A stretch of 64,000 bases of DNA from CAWAVN01 sp963825075 (GTDB taxonomy: Bacteria; Planctomycetota; Planctomycetia; Planctomycetales; Planctomycetaceae): NCBI GenBank assembly GCA_963825075.1, contig CAWGRX010000040.1, forward strand, positions 52,093-116,092, written 5' to 3'. The position numbers and the translations under genes are program-made. Below, piece after piece: positions 29,106 to 37,739 of the stretch; position 1 is the first letter of the stretch; each line of letters begins with the position of its first letter. The notes under the pieces were generated by a model that made no database searches, was not told the DNA's origin, and was given only the letters and a program-made list of their open reading frames with translations.

Positions 29106-29310
29106 TTAGGCTTGAAACCGCGCGATCAACCGCCGCATCCGCTCTTGGTCCTCTTGGTGCTGAATCACGGCATCGTACAGCGCCTCGAAATCCCAGAGTT
29201 CGCTGACGAGTCCCGCCGACATCGCGGGCGTGGGGCGACGGCGGCCGGTTTTGCTGGGAAGTCGCGGACGCCAACAGAAATTGTGGTAGGTGACGTGCAG
29301 GGCGACCGCC
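29106..29310 (-). pseudogene. Relic of an IS1-like transposase, C-terminal end only
   Basis: The last 65 or so codons of a minus-strand frame read ALHVTYHNFCWRPRLP, then TPAMSAGLVSELWDFEALYD. This is the conserved tail of planctomycete IS1-type DDE transposases (YYNFxRIHKxLRxTPAM, then WxxEDL). The upstream catalytic part is missing. The frame continues backward only into an unrelated repeat (29315-29436), so no functional gene remains. It borders the low-GC Panacea island. Confidence 0.6.
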
Positions 29311-29314
29311 GCGC

Positions 29315-29436
29315 CGGATGCCACGGACCGCTTGCGGCCCGTGCGTTCTCGGCGTGGCTCGTTTTGCGGAAGCCAGAAAACAGAAAACCTTCCTGCCTGA
29401 CAATTTATTGCGATGCGTTTACAATGGCACGCGGGA
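29315..29436. repeat. Hairpin repeat element, degraded copy
   Basis: It shares with 30667-30760 an internal tract (TTCTCGGCGTG, then TTTTGCGGAAGCC) between arms of the type GATGCC...GCTTGC and AATGGCACGCG. The copies differ at many arm positions, so this one is older. The repeat accounts for the 5' part of the spurious minus-strand ORF here. Confidence 0.6.
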
Positions 29437-29553
29437 GCTTCCCAACGACGATTCACCACAATTCCATTTCCGGATACACTCGATCTCTCGCCGACCTCAG
29501 CGGTGAGTCGTTCGAGAAAATCACGCATTGAAGGCATCTGAAGGAACTAACGC

Positions 29554-30642
29554 ATGAGCAAACAAATCGCATTGAAATTGACCTTCTGTATCGTGGCGGT
29601 GATGTTGCACACGATGCCGGCCTCTGCAGCCGATCAACTGCCCGATCCGGACGGCAAGTCCGCGGACATGAGTCAGCCCGTGCAGGTTTACATTTTGCTG
29701 GGCCAATCCAACATGTTGGGCGCCGGAAAGATCGGTCCGGCGGACAAGCCGGGAACTCTGGAGCACGCGGTCAAAGGGGAAGGCAAGTACCCATACCTCG
29801 TCGATGACGCCGGGAATTGGACGGTTCGAAACGATGTCCGGAACGTGCGCGTCATGGGCAGCGGCACGGGCGGGATGCGAGTTTTCAATAACGAATGGAT
29901 GACGATCAAGGGCCGGACGATCGGCCCGGAGATCGGCATTGGACATTACATCGGGCAGGTGACCGATGCGCCGGTGCTGATCCTCAAAAGCTGCATCGGC
30001 AACCGGAGTCTCGGCTGGGATCTGCTGCCGCCGGGAAGCCCGTCGTTCGAGTTTGAGGACAAAGACAAAAAGAGCGGCGAACTGAAAACCTGGCACTACG
30101 CCGGCTACAAGGAAACGCCGCTCCGTTGGGAGAAAGGCACCGAACCGGAGAAGATCAAATGGTACGCCGGCATGCAATACGACGGCGATATTGCCCACGC
30201 GAAGCAGGTGCTGTCGGAACTCGACAAATACTACCCTGGCGCAAAGAAGTACGAAATCGCGGGTTTCTTCTTCTGGCAGGGCGACAAGGATCGCTACGAC
30301 GCGGGGCATGCCGGCCGCTACGAGCAGAATCTCGTGCATCTGATCAAGCAATTGCGCAAGGATTTTGAGGCCCCGAATGCGAAATTCGTCTGCGCGACGC
30401 TCGGTCAGACGGAGAAGGGCGCGACGGGCAACGAAGGGAAGATTCTCGATGCCCAGCTCGCCGTGGACGGCAAAACCGCCAAGTACCCGGAATTCAAAGG
30501 CAATGTCGCCACCGTTTACACCCACCCCCTTTCCCAGGGCGGCGCTTCCAATAGCCACTACGGCGGGAACGCAGAGACCTACATGAATGTCGGCGAAGCC
30601 ATGGGACGGGCCATGGTGGCATTGTTGAAAACAGAACCGTAA
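29554..30642 (+). CDS. Secreted carbohydrate esterase, SASA / sialate O-acetylesterase-like
   Basis: A 362-residue exported protein (signal residues 5-26, cleavage after ASAA). It belongs to the SGNH-like SASA family, which removes acetyl groups from carbohydrates. The nucleophile motif GQSNM puts Ser52 at block I. FFFWQGDKDR corresponds to the block with the oxyanion residues, and SHYGGNAETYMNVGEAMG near the end holds the probable catalytic His. Planctomycetes carry many such genes for polysaccharide breakdown. The gene stands alone. A second family member is at 59632-60910. Confidence 0.85.
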   Translation: MSKQIALKLTFCIVAVMLHTMPASAADQLPDPDGKSADMSQPVQVYILLGQSNMLGAGKIGPADKPGTLEHAVKGEGKYPYLVDDAGNWTVRNDVRNVRVMGSGTGGMRVFNNEWMTIKGRTIGPEIGIGHYIGQVTDAPVLILKSCIGNRSLGWDLLPPGSPSFEFEDKDKKSGELKTWHYAGYKETPLRWEKGTEPEKIKWYAGMQYDGDIAHAKQVLSELDKYYPGAKKYEIAGFFFWQGDKDRYDAGHAGRYEQNLVHLIKQLRKDFEAPNAKFVCATLGQTEKGATGNEGKILDAQLAVDGKTAKYPEFKGNVATVYTHPLSQGGASNSHYGGNAETYMNVGEAMGRAMVALLKTEP

Positions 30643-30666
30643 CTGAGAATCGACGGAAATTCGCCC

Positions 30667-30760
30667 GCATGCCGCTGGCAGCTTGCCGCCAATGTGTTCT
30701 CGGCGTGACTCATTTTGCGGAAGCCCAACGTTCGCAACAAGTTGCCAGTGGCACGCGAAG
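30667..30760. repeat. Hairpin repeat element, better-preserved copy
   Basis: Arms GCATGCCGCTGGCAGCTTGC and, in reverse complement, GCGTGCCACTGGCAACTTG enclose a loop with TTCTCGGCGTGACTC and TTTTGCGGAAGCC. It occupies part of the 464-bp gap between the esterase and the DUF1501 gene; the rest of that gap shows nothing I can support. The arm sequence TGCCACTGGC is also the core of the short hairpins at 7462 and 48514. Confidence 0.65.
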
Positions 30761-31106
30761 CAAGTTCGCCGTACCACCGACGGAACAAAAATCCACACCG
30801 GGAAACCCCACCTTGCGGTGGCGTCCCTAAACTTCGCCGCTCTCTATAATACGGGGGTTCATTGCGCCACGTGGCGTGAAAGCGACGTAAGCCAATACGA
30901 AACATGCAGATGTGTCGGGGGACATGCCGTGGCCGTGGGGTGAGTCGGCAAACGGCGGCGAATGCGGGTTGACTGGGTTTCGGCGGATTTGTTAGGGTCG
31001 GGTTAGATCAAAACATCCCGATGCAATTACTGGCATTTGTTTTGGGGCCAGGGCTGGCAAGCGAATTGAACTCGTAACTCGGCGGCGTGGTCCCTGGAAA
31101 GGTTCC

Positions 31107-32435
31107 ATGATGACGAGCAAACTCGAACGCTATTGCGACGGTCTCCATCGCCGAAGTTTTTTGAAAGCCGGTCTTGGGGGCTTCGGCGGGCTTTCTCTGT
31201 CCGAATTGCTCCGGCTCCGCGCGGCCGGGGCCGAAACGGGGAACAATCCCCCCGACACGGCCGTGATCTATGTCGAGATGGCCGGCGGTCCGAGCCAGCA
31301 CGAGACCTACGACCCCAAGCCGATGGCTCCCCAGGAGTTCCGCGGTCCGCTCAATGCCATCAAGACCAACGTCCCCGGCGTGTTGTTGAGCCAATACATG
31401 ACCGAGCAGGCCCGGATTATGGACAAGCTGGCCGTGGTGCGGTCGGTGCATCACAACACCGGCAGCCATCGCACGGGGGCCCATCTGACCCAGACGGGCT
31501 ACTATCTGCGGGATCGGCAAAACCGTGAAAACGAAATGCCCAGCATCGGCTCGGTCGCTTCGAAAGCCCACGGGCCGAATGCTTTCGGGCTGCCCGCGTA
31601 TGTGGCGATTCCGCGGATCATGCGCTACGGCGGCGGGGCGTGGCTTGGCAAGGGCTATAACCCGTTCGAGACCGTCCGCGACGCCGACCGCAAGAATTTC
31701 AAAGTGCCGAACCTGGCCCTCGCCCGCGGATTGACGCCGGATCGGTTGAAAAGTCGGAAGGAGCTTTTGGTCAGCTTCGACGAAGACCGGCGGATTGTGG
31801 ACAACCGCGGGACAGCGGAGTCGATGGACCGCTTCGAGTCCAAGGCGTTCGAGATGATCACGGGCGATCTGGCCCGCAAGGCATTCGATCTGGAGCAGGA
31901 ACAGGACGAGACCCGCGACCGCTACGGCCGAACCGACGATGGGCAGAACCTGCTTCTGGCCCGGCGGCTGGTCGAACATGGCGTGACATTCGTGACGGTC
32001 CGCATCGGCGGTTGGGACAATCACCGCGACCTCGCCCGCTCCATGAAACAGCGGCGTCCCAAGTTCGATCAGGGCCTGGCGGCTCTGGTGGAAGATCTCC
32101 ACGAGCGCGGACTCGATCAAAAAGTCCTGGTGGTCGCGATGGGCGAGTTCGGACGAACGCCCAAGATCAACAACCGCGGCCCCGAACCGGGCCGGGATCA
32201 TTGGGGCCGGGTGATGAGCGTGCTGTTGGCGGGTGGTGGTCTTCGCACCGGCCAGGCAATCGGCTCGTCCGATTCCAAAGGAGCCGTCCCACAGGACAGC
32301 CCGTACCGGCCGGACAGCATTCTGTTCACGCTGTATCGGCACTTGGGAATCGATCCGGCGACGACGTTCCTCGACAACTCCGGCCGCCCGCGGTACATCC
32401 TCGAACACCGCGAGCCCATCCGCGAACTGGCCTGA
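31107..32435 (+). CDS. DUF1501 protein with Tat-type signal
   Basis: A 442-residue planctomycete-type DUF1501 protein of the sulfatase-like (alkaline-phosphatase) superfamily. The N-terminus has the twin-arginine motif HRRSFLKAGLGG and a hydrophobic run, so it should be exported folded. Conserved landmarks are IYVEMAGGPSQHETYDPKP, VVRSVHHNTGSHRTGAHLTQTGY, GWDNHRD, VVAMGEFGRTPKIN and GRDHWGRVMSVLLAGGG. DUF1501 genes often follow DUF1549/DUF1553 cytochrome genes, but that partner is not in this window. The function is unknown. Downstream lie remains of a toxin-antitoxin pair directly after the stop. Confidence 0.92.
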   Translation: MMTSKLERYCDGLHRRSFLKAGLGGFGGLSLSELLRLRAAGAETGNNPPDTAVIYVEMAGGPSQHETYDPKPMAPQEFRGPLNAIKTNVPGVLLSQYMTEQARIMDKLAVVRSVHHNTGSHRTGAHLTQTGYYLRDRQNRENEMPSIGSVASKAHGPNAFGLPAYVAIPRIMRYGGGAWLGKGYNPFETVRDADRKNFKVPNLALARGLTPDRLKSRKELLVSFDEDRRIVDNRGTAESMDRFESKAFEMITGDLARKAFDLEQEQDETRDRYGRTDDGQNLLLARRLVEHGVTFVTVRIGGWDNHRDLARSMKQRRPKFDQGLAALVEDLHERGLDQKVLVVAMGEFGRTPKINNRGPEPGRDHWGRVMSVLLAGGGLRTGQAIGSSDSKGAVPQDSPYRPDSILFTLYRHLGIDPATTFLDNSGRPRYILEHREPIRELA

Positions 32436-32436
32436 G

Positions 32437-32476
32437 CTGAATTGCAGCGGCTTTCCGAAGAATTGGACCTGCCGTG
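32437..32476 (+). pseudogene. Tail of a lost antitoxin gene
   Basis: Directly after the DUF1501 stop, the same frame reads ELQRLSEELDLP and then TGA. This is the type of ending (ELxxLxxELxLP) found in antitoxins that precede PIN-domain toxins. Its TGA overlaps the GTG of the PIN gene (GTGA), a typical antitoxin-toxin junction. The rest of the antitoxin is missing. The call rests on 12 residues plus the overlap. Confidence 0.4.
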
Positions 32477-32719
32477 AGCGGCAATTTCATCTTCACATTC
32501 GACGCGAATCTGATCTATTCCAAAGATCTGAGAGACCTGCTGGTGCGTTTGGCCCTGGCAGGTCTTTTTCGCGCCAAGTGGACGACGGAAATCTTGAATG
32601 AGATGCGGGAAGGCTATGAGAAACCGCCTCTCACCGCAGACGAGTTATTGGAGGTTTTTACGCGAAATGGTTTGGCCCGCACCGCCGACGCCCTTAGCAA
32701 CTACATTTCGATACTTTAA
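32474..32719 (+). pseudogene. PIN-domain toxin with internal deletion
   Basis: The GTG-started 81-codon frame begins with a good PIN N-terminus (FIFTFDANLIYSKDLRDLLV, then LALAGLFRAKWT), including the first metal-binding Asp of FDAN. After about 42 residues it jumps to what looks like the C-terminal end of the same type of protein (KPPLTADELLEVF, then GLARTADALSNY). Intact members of this type are, as I recall, about 180-190 aa, so roughly the middle 100 residues, with the remaining catalytic acids, are missing in frame. The product cannot be an active nuclease. The pair was probably disarmed by deletion. Confidence 0.6.
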
Positions 32720-33681
32720 GGATCCGTCCGAGATTCTGTCCCATAGTCTTTCCCCGGCCATTCTTTCCACCAGGTTTGGAACAGTCTTAAGTGGGCCTCG
32801 GCGAAGTGTTTTTGGGTGGGGGTCAGCTCGTCGGTTTCGTTGAAGTGCAGGCGATAGTCTTCATCGCCTAAGCGCACTAACAGGTGCTTGTAATACAGCA
32901 CCAAATCGGGGCCTTCGTCGAAGCGGGACAGGACGGCGAGGGCATCGTCCAACTCGGCGGCGAGGCGGCGGGCTTGGACATCGCCGCCGGCGGCGAGCCG
33001 GCAGAGCTTTGTGAAATGGAGCACTTCCCGGGGCAGGCAGTTGCCGATGCCGGTGATCGCCCCCACGGCCCCGCAGCGGACGAATCCGTGGAACACCTGC
33101 GTATCGACGCCGACCATGAGCAGCACATCGTCGTCGGCGTGCGTGATGTGCTCGGCGGCGTAGCTCAGCGATTCCCGGCCGCCGAATTCTTTAAAGCCCA
33201 CGAGATTGGGAAACTCCCGCCGGAGGTCGAAAAACAACTCGGCTTTGGTTTCGAATCCGTAGTAGGGGCTGTTATAGATTACCGCCGGGAGCTGGGGGGC
33301 CGCGCTCAGGACCGCTGCGAAGTGGGCACGCTGGGCGGGGGGAGAGATGCCTCGCGAGAGCACGCGGGGAATGACCATCAGACCGCGTGCGCCGACCTGC
33401 CCGGCATGGGCCGCGTGCGCCGCCGCGAGTTTGGGGTTCTGTGCTCCGGTTCCCACGATCACGGGAACGCCGGCCTCGGCCAACCGGCGGACGCCTTCCC
33501 GCCTTTGCTCATCGGTTAAGAGCGGCCAATCGCCCATCGACCCACAATAGACCACGCCGGTCATCCCGGCTTCCATCATCTCTAGGCCCTTTTTGACCAA
33601 CGCCGCGTAATTGGGCGTCCGATCGGCAAGGCAGGGTGTCATCAACGCGGGCACGCAACCGCGAAAGATCGAGGTGTTCAT
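32716..33681 (-). CDS. DapA-family (dihydrodipicolinate synthase/N-acetylneuraminate lyase-like) enzyme
   Basis: A 321-residue class I aldolase-fold enzyme. Visible family motifs: PALMTPC near the N-terminus, VVYCGSMGDWPLLT at the place of the GTTGE loop, the tyrosine motif YNSPYYGF, and the Schiff-base lysine in LVGFKEFGG. The GTTGE change (to GSMGD) and the partner gene argue against lysine synthesis. The enolase-superfamily gene ends 40 bp upstream on the same strand, so the pair forms a catabolic operon, perhaps for hydroxyproline or a sugar acid (inference). AAGGA lies about 8 bases before the ATG. The 3' end overlaps the PIN relic by four bases, on the opposite strand. Confidence 0.88.
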   Translation of the reverse strand: MNTSIFRGCVPALMTPCLADRTPNYAALVKKGLEMMEAGMTGVVYCGSMGDWPLLTDEQRREGVRRLAEAGVPVIVGTGAQNPKLAAAHAAHAGQVGARGLMVIPRVLSRGISPPAQRAHFAAVLSAAPQLPAVIYNSPYYGFETKAELFFDLRREFPNLVGFKEFGGRESLSYAAEHITHADDDVLLMVGVDTQVFHGFVRCGAVGAITGIGNCLPREVLHFTKLCRLAAGGDVQARRLAAELDDALAVLSRFDEGPDLVLYYKHLLVRLGDEDYRLHFNETDELTPTQKHFAEAHLRLFQTWWKEWPGKDYGTESRTDP

Positions 33682-33721
33682 AACGGGGTCCTTGGAAGAT
33701 TTTCATGCGGATGCAGGCGAA

Positions 33722-34825
33722 TCAAGACACATCGACCACGCGGGGGCCGAGAATTTCTAGTTTCGGGGTGATGCCCAGGCCCGGACCGGTGCCGGCTTTC
33801 ATGAAACCCTGCTCTCGCTGCGGAGCGCCAAGGGCGGTGCTCACGGTGACGTAGCTGTTGAAATCGGTGCTGGTGAAGCGAAATTCCTCCGGCGTGCTGT
33901 GGGCGAGGTGGGCAATCGCCGCGGTGGTGATGTCGCCGCCCCAACTGTCTTCGAGCGTCATTGCGATCCCCATGTTGGCGCAGAGATCCCGGCAGAGCTT
34001 CGTTTTCGTCAGCCCGCCCAGCTTGCTGATTTTCAGATTGACGACGTCCATCGCCAGGTCCGCCTGGGCCGTCAACAAAGCCTGCAGGCTGTCGATGTTT
34101 TCATCCAAAATAAACGGGTGATCTGTGTTCAGGCGAACAGCTAGGCATTCGCGGTAACTGAGGCAGGGCTGCTCGATGTACACGTCCAAATCCCGCACCG
34201 CGCGGACAACGCGGATCGCTTCGTGCTGGGTCCAGCCGGTGTTGGCGTCGGCGACGAGGCGGTCGGAGGGCTGCAAAATCTTGCGGGCCGCGCAAATTCT
34301 TGCAATGTCTTCGTCGGGGTCGCCGCCGACTTTGAGCTGAAACCGCGTGTAGCCGGCTTCGCGATAACCGGCGATGTTTTCCGCCATTTCGTCGGGCGGC
34401 TGCTGGGAGATCGCCCGGTACAGCCGCACGCTCTCGCCGAACCGCCCGCCCATCAAGGTGCACACCGGCAAACCGGTGGCGTGACCCAAAATGTCCCAGC
34501 AGGCGATGTCGATTCCCGATTTGACGTAGGGATGCCCCTTGAGGGCCGCGTCCATTCGCCGATTGAGCACGAACAGTTCCCGCGGATCGAGGCCCAGCAA
34601 ATGCGGAGCCAATTCCGTTACGCCCGCCCGCACGCCCTCGGCATAAGCGGGCAGATAGAACGGCCCCAGCGGGCAAACTTCGCCGTAACCGATGAGGCCG
34701 GTATCGGTTTCGACGCCCACAATTGTGCTGTCGAACACCGAAACGGACTTCCCGCCCGACCATTTGTAAGAGCCTTCGATCAAAGGCAATGCGACGCGGT
34801 GCGCGAAGATCCGTCGGATTTTCAT
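33722..34825 (-). CDS. Mandelate racemase/muconate lactonizing enzyme-type dehydratase or epimerase
   Basis: A 367-residue enolase-superfamily protein, from the ATG at 34825 (MKIRRIFAHRVALPL). An upstream in-frame ATG at 34993 adds only unlike sequence. The TIM barrel shows the KxK-type base in FQLKVGG, then the metal ligands in LVADANTGW, in IEQPC and in LDENID, and the second base in VNLKISKLGGLTK. A Lys at both ends of the barrel is typical of the MLE subgroup, which includes cis-3-hydroxyproline dehydratase and dipeptide epimerase. The exact substrate is open. It is the first gene of an operon with the DapA-like enzyme. Confidence 0.87.
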   Translation of the reverse strand: MKIRRIFAHRVALPLIEGSYKWSGGKSVSVFDSTIVGVETDTGLIGYGEVCPLGPFYLPAYAEGVRAGVTELAPHLLGLDPRELFVLNRRMDAALKGHPYVKSGIDIACWDILGHATGLPVCTLMGGRFGESVRLYRAISQQPPDEMAENIAGYREAGYTRFQLKVGGDPDEDIARICAARKILQPSDRLVADANTGWTQHEAIRVVRAVRDLDVYIEQPCLSYRECLAVRLNTDHPFILDENIDSLQALLTAQADLAMDVVNLKISKLGGLTKTKLCRDLCANMGIAMTLEDSWGGDITTAAIAHLAHSTPEEFRFTSTDFNSYVTVSTALGAPQREQGFMKAGTGPGLGITPKLEILGPRVVDVS

Positions 34826-35249
34826 GTTGATTTTTTTCTTGGGATCGTGGAGCAAAGTTTGGGGTCTCATTGTAACTCCCCGTCCCGGAAGTGGTAGGGC
34901 TTGGCGTGGATTTGCAGCAAATGAACACATTCCGGGAGCCAATGGCTTTATCCATTGGTGTCTGGTGAAGCACGCCGCCGGATCATCCGGCAATCGGGGC
35001 CGATTTTTTCAGGGGATTTGCGTCTCTTATATTGTGATCTGTTGTGATTAATTGTTTGTGCGGCGCGGGGAGAGAGAATTCCAAGCCAAGGGTCGCGTTG
35101 GCCGGGGCTGATCTGGTATAAAAATTGCGGGTCAAGTGGGAGAAACGCCTGAGATCCTCGAAGGAAGAAAACCAGGATGTGATGAGGACAAGAGCGGAAA
35201 TCCCGATTTTTGAAAGTCGTTTTCACCACCCGGAACCTTAGTCGAAAGC
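34826..35249. other. Intergenic region between divergent units
   Basis: 424 bases upstream of both the enolase-superfamily operon and the 179-aa gene. It should contain both promoters. No ORF, hairpin or repeat could be supported. Confidence 0.4.
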
Positions 35250-35789
35250 GTGAGCATGTCAGGTGGCAAAATGAAGCCGAATTGTGTGGTGTCCGTGTTC
35301 GATACCATGAAACACGCCCAGTTGGCCGTTCATATTCTGGAGCGCGCGGGCTTTGCGCCCGATCATGTTTCCCTGATCACGCTGCACATTCCCGAAGGGA
35401 GCAAGCTGGAACAGGAACTGAGCATCGGCGATGACTCGGAGCGCGATGCGGCGATTGGGGCGGCGCTCGGCGGCGTCGCGGGCGTGCTCGGCGATGCGGC
35501 TCTGTTTCTGATCACCGGACTGGGAGCCGTGGTTGCGGCCGGTCCGCTGGTCATGGCGGCGGGCGCGGTAATCGGCGGAATCATCGGAGCGATGGAAGGC
35601 TGGGGCGTGCATCATTCCCACCTCCGCCGATACGAAAACTTCGTCCGCGAGGGCAAAGTGCTCTTGGTAGTTGATGGGCTTCCCGACGAATTGATGGAAG
35701 CCGAGAACATGCTCGCCGAGACCGATGCGATCGAAACTCATCTGCATGCCGAGACCAGCGAGGACTCGCCGGAAGTCGAGAACACCTGA
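35250..35789 (+). CDS. General-stress-like membrane protein with glycine-zipper segment
   Basis: The 179-residue protein starts with an alpha-beta unit (VVSVFDTMKHAQLAVHILERAGF), as in YflT/DUF1269-type stress proteins. It then has a long Gly/Ala-rich hydrophobic stretch (about residues 68-118: AAIGAALGGVAGVLGDAALF, then AAGAVIGGIIGAMEGWGV) that can form one or two membrane segments of glycine-zipper type. It ends with a second alpha-beta unit (VREGKVLLVVDGLPDELM). The role is unknown; related proteins are linked to stress or envelope tethering. Start at 35250 or 35256. Confidence 0.65.
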   Translation: MSMSGGKMKPNCVVSVFDTMKHAQLAVHILERAGFAPDHVSLITLHIPEGSKLEQELSIGDDSERDAAIGAALGGVAGVLGDAALFLITGLGAVVAAGPLVMAAGAVIGGIIGAMEGWGVHHSHLRRYENFVREGKVLLVVDGLPDELMEAENMLAETDAIETHLHAETSEDSPEVENT

Positions 35790-35804
35790 TTTGAACGAAA
35801 GCTA

Positions 35805-35900
35805 AAGGACCGTTCGAGAAAATGCGGTTCTTCTATTAACCGAAATGCGGCTAGCGGCCGGTTCTTCCCGTGAACCGGGGCTAGCGCCCTGTGGCTAATT
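35805..35900. repeat. REP-like intergenic repeat, long form, copy 2
   Basis: Same motif order as 10857-10950: AAGGACCGTTCGAGAAAA, a variable middle, then CCGGTTCTT, GAACCGG and GGCTAGCGCC. It sits between two plus-strand genes. Confidence 0.75.
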
Positions 35901-35951
35901 CAATGCGGCAGCGAAAGTCCGAACGATCGCCCATCAGCGGAGAAACCTCCC

Positions 35952-36287
35952 ATGACGACTGAAAACGCGCGCCAGCGATTCAAAAACGCCGTCCAGATTC
36001 TGGCCGAGGAAAAAGGCGGGATCAAAGAGCGGTTGGAAGTGGCCTTTATCAGCCAACTCTCCCAAATCGACCACCTCAAGGAGCTTCCCGAAGACTTGGC
36101 TTCGACCTTGGGATCGATCGGCTTCACCCTGTCTACGGATGAGTGCCGGGGCGACACCGGCACGGTGGCTAAGGAGCTCGCGCTCCTCAGCGAAGACGAC
36201 GCCTCCAAGATTGCCCACCAGATCTTCGAGATGTTCCTTCAAATCAACGACCTGAAGACCCCCAAAGACTCGGCGAAGGCGAACTGA
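35952..36287 (+). CDS. Hypothetical protein, 111 aa
   Basis: Not recognised. The product is soluble, acidic and mostly helical by pattern (ARQRFKNAVQILAEE, then LEVAFISQLSQIDHLKELP and ASKIAHQIFEMFLQI). The start ATG follows AGAAACCTCCC without a clear ribosome site. The reading frame is clean and starts and stops between unrelated repeats. It may belong with the preceding stress-like gene, from which it is separated by 162 bp and a REP. Confidence 0.5.
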   Translation: MTTENARQRFKNAVQILAEEKGGIKERLEVAFISQLSQIDHLKELPEDLASTLGSIGFTLSTDECRGDTGTVAKELALLSEDDASKIAHQIFEMFLQINDLKTPKDSAKAN

Positions 36288-36341
36288 GTTCAGGTCTGGC
36301 GATCAGTCGTTCCAAATTGCGAATGATTGTGGTGAAGCGAG

Positions 36342-37322
36342 TCAAAATTCACCCACGACCTCTCCGCCCTTCGTGGTCACTAAGCCGCGCAGAACGCGGA
36401 AATTCAGATTCTCGCTGAGAAACCGGACAGAGCCATCGCCGAGCAAGGCGTGGGCTCCTCCTGTATGAAAGCTGAACATCTCTTCGAAGAGGCCGCAGTT
36501 GTTGACCGTCCAGAAACAACTGGAGGGGCCGCCCATCGGCGTGCTGTTGTTGTTGATTATTTTAGAGAGGCCGATGCCGGACGTGTCTGGCTCGGCCCAG
36601 CGCCAATCTCTCCGCTTCTGGCCGTCCAGGGGGTCGATGTAAACATTCCCGACCTGGATGCGCTGGTCGCGGCCGGCATCTTCGACCACGAGGAAGGTGT
36701 TGCTTAAGCCGTCCGTGACAGTGGCGATGGGGTTCCACTTGTTGGTTATCGCCCCGTCCACGCGCAGCGCCGTGTTCCGCTGCCCGGTGGAGGGGTCAAT
36801 ATCGGTGTAGAGGGTGGCCGCATAGTCCGCAACGCCGAATCCGTTCGCATCGAGCGTCGCCGAGCGATACGCCTCGGACGGACATGTATAGACGGGAATC
36901 GCCTGCTTGGAGGCGGCGATGTTCTGGGGGGTGGCATTGTAGGCAAAGCGGAAATCAAATTGCTGGAACGTGTTCGCCTGGTCCAAGTAGGGAAGGATTT
37001 GGCTGAAAAGCGAATGGGGACCGAACACGGTGGACGGCGGCGAGGTCGTGTAATTGGTCCCTTCGCCGCACGAGGGAAGCCGGCTGAACGTGCTCTCGTA
37101 ATTGTGAATCGCGAGTCCAATTTGCTTCAGGTTGTTCTTGCATTGGGACCGGCGGGCCGCTTCGCGGGCTTGCTGCACCGCCGGGAGAAGCAGTGCAATC
37201 AAGATCGCAATGATGGCGATCACGACCAGCAATTCGATCAGCGTAAAGCCCCTTGCCCGCCGTCGGTGATGGAATTCCCCCGCCGCGATTTTCTTCGTCC
37301 GCAACTGTGTGTGCCTGCCCAT
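36342..37322 (-). CDS. DUF1559 pseudopilin-like protein
   Basis: A planctomycete-specific exported protein with a type IV prepilin N-terminus. Starting at the ATG at 37322 (AAGGAAA about 5 bases upstream) it has 326 residues. The prepilin-peptidase site is RG|FTLIE, with cleavage after G25 and Glu at +5, followed by a 20-residue hydrophobic helix and AARRSQCKNNLKQIGLAIHNY, the DUF1559 hallmark. Later landmarks are YTCPSEAYRSATLDANGFG, ITNKWNPIATVTDGLSNTFLV and FHTGGAHALLGDGSVRFLSE. An ATG 39 codons earlier is unlikely. Genomes of this phylum hold many copies; the role is thought to be structural or secretory. Confidence 0.93.
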   Translation of the reverse strand: MGRHTQLRTKKIAAGEFHHRRRARGFTLIELLVVIAIIAILIALLLPAVQQAREAARRSQCKNNLKQIGLAIHNYESTFSRLPSCGEGTNYTTSPPSTVFGPHSLFSQILPYLDQANTFQQFDFRFAYNATPQNIAASKQAIPVYTCPSEAYRSATLDANGFGVADYAATLYTDIDPSTGQRNTALRVDGAITNKWNPIATVTDGLSNTFLVVEDAGRDQRIQVGNVYIDPLDGQKRRDWRWAEPDTSGIGLSKIINNNSTPMGGPSSCFWTVNNCGLFEEMFSFHTGGAHALLGDGSVRFLSENLNFRVLRGLVTTKGGEVVGEF

Positions 37323-37739
37323 CCTGTTTCCTTTTCGCCAGTTTTCTAACGCCTCGCCCGATCCTGGAATTACTGTTCCGCCAGTCAACAATCTAACGAT
37401 TGACAGATTATTAGAATATAATGCCGAAGCAAACTGCAAAACTCAATACACGGGGCCAACTTTTTCAAGAATGCGACGACAGAGTTTCCCTGTCGGAGCT
37501 CGGCCGCGCGAAACTTCGTCAAGTTGAGAGTGGCAGCAGACGGCGAAGGGAGGCGGTAAAGTCGCGACGACCATTTCCTAAAAGAAGCCATGAACCGCTC
37601 TGCCTCGAAAGAATCCCGGTTCGGTCTGTCTCCCTGCGGTGGGGGACGCTATGATAAAACGGTAGTGCCCAAATGATTTGGGTTTTCCATACGTTGATTC
37701 GGTGTGGAGCGTTCGGGGATATTTTGCGTGTGAGCGTGG
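37323..37739. other. Intergenic region between DUF1559 and ArsR genes
   Basis: 417 bases with divergent promoters expected. It is more AT-rich near 37390-37430 (upstream of the DUF1559 gene), a plausible promoter site. No gene or repeat supported. Confidence 0.4.

Noticed and set aside
31008..32408. 466-codon frame antisense to the DUF1501 gene
   Set aside because: Shadow; the plus strand carries a well-recognised family.
34826..34993. N-terminal extension of the enolase-superfamily protein to 34993
   Set aside because: The extra residues do not resemble the family and MKIRRIF is the usual beginning.
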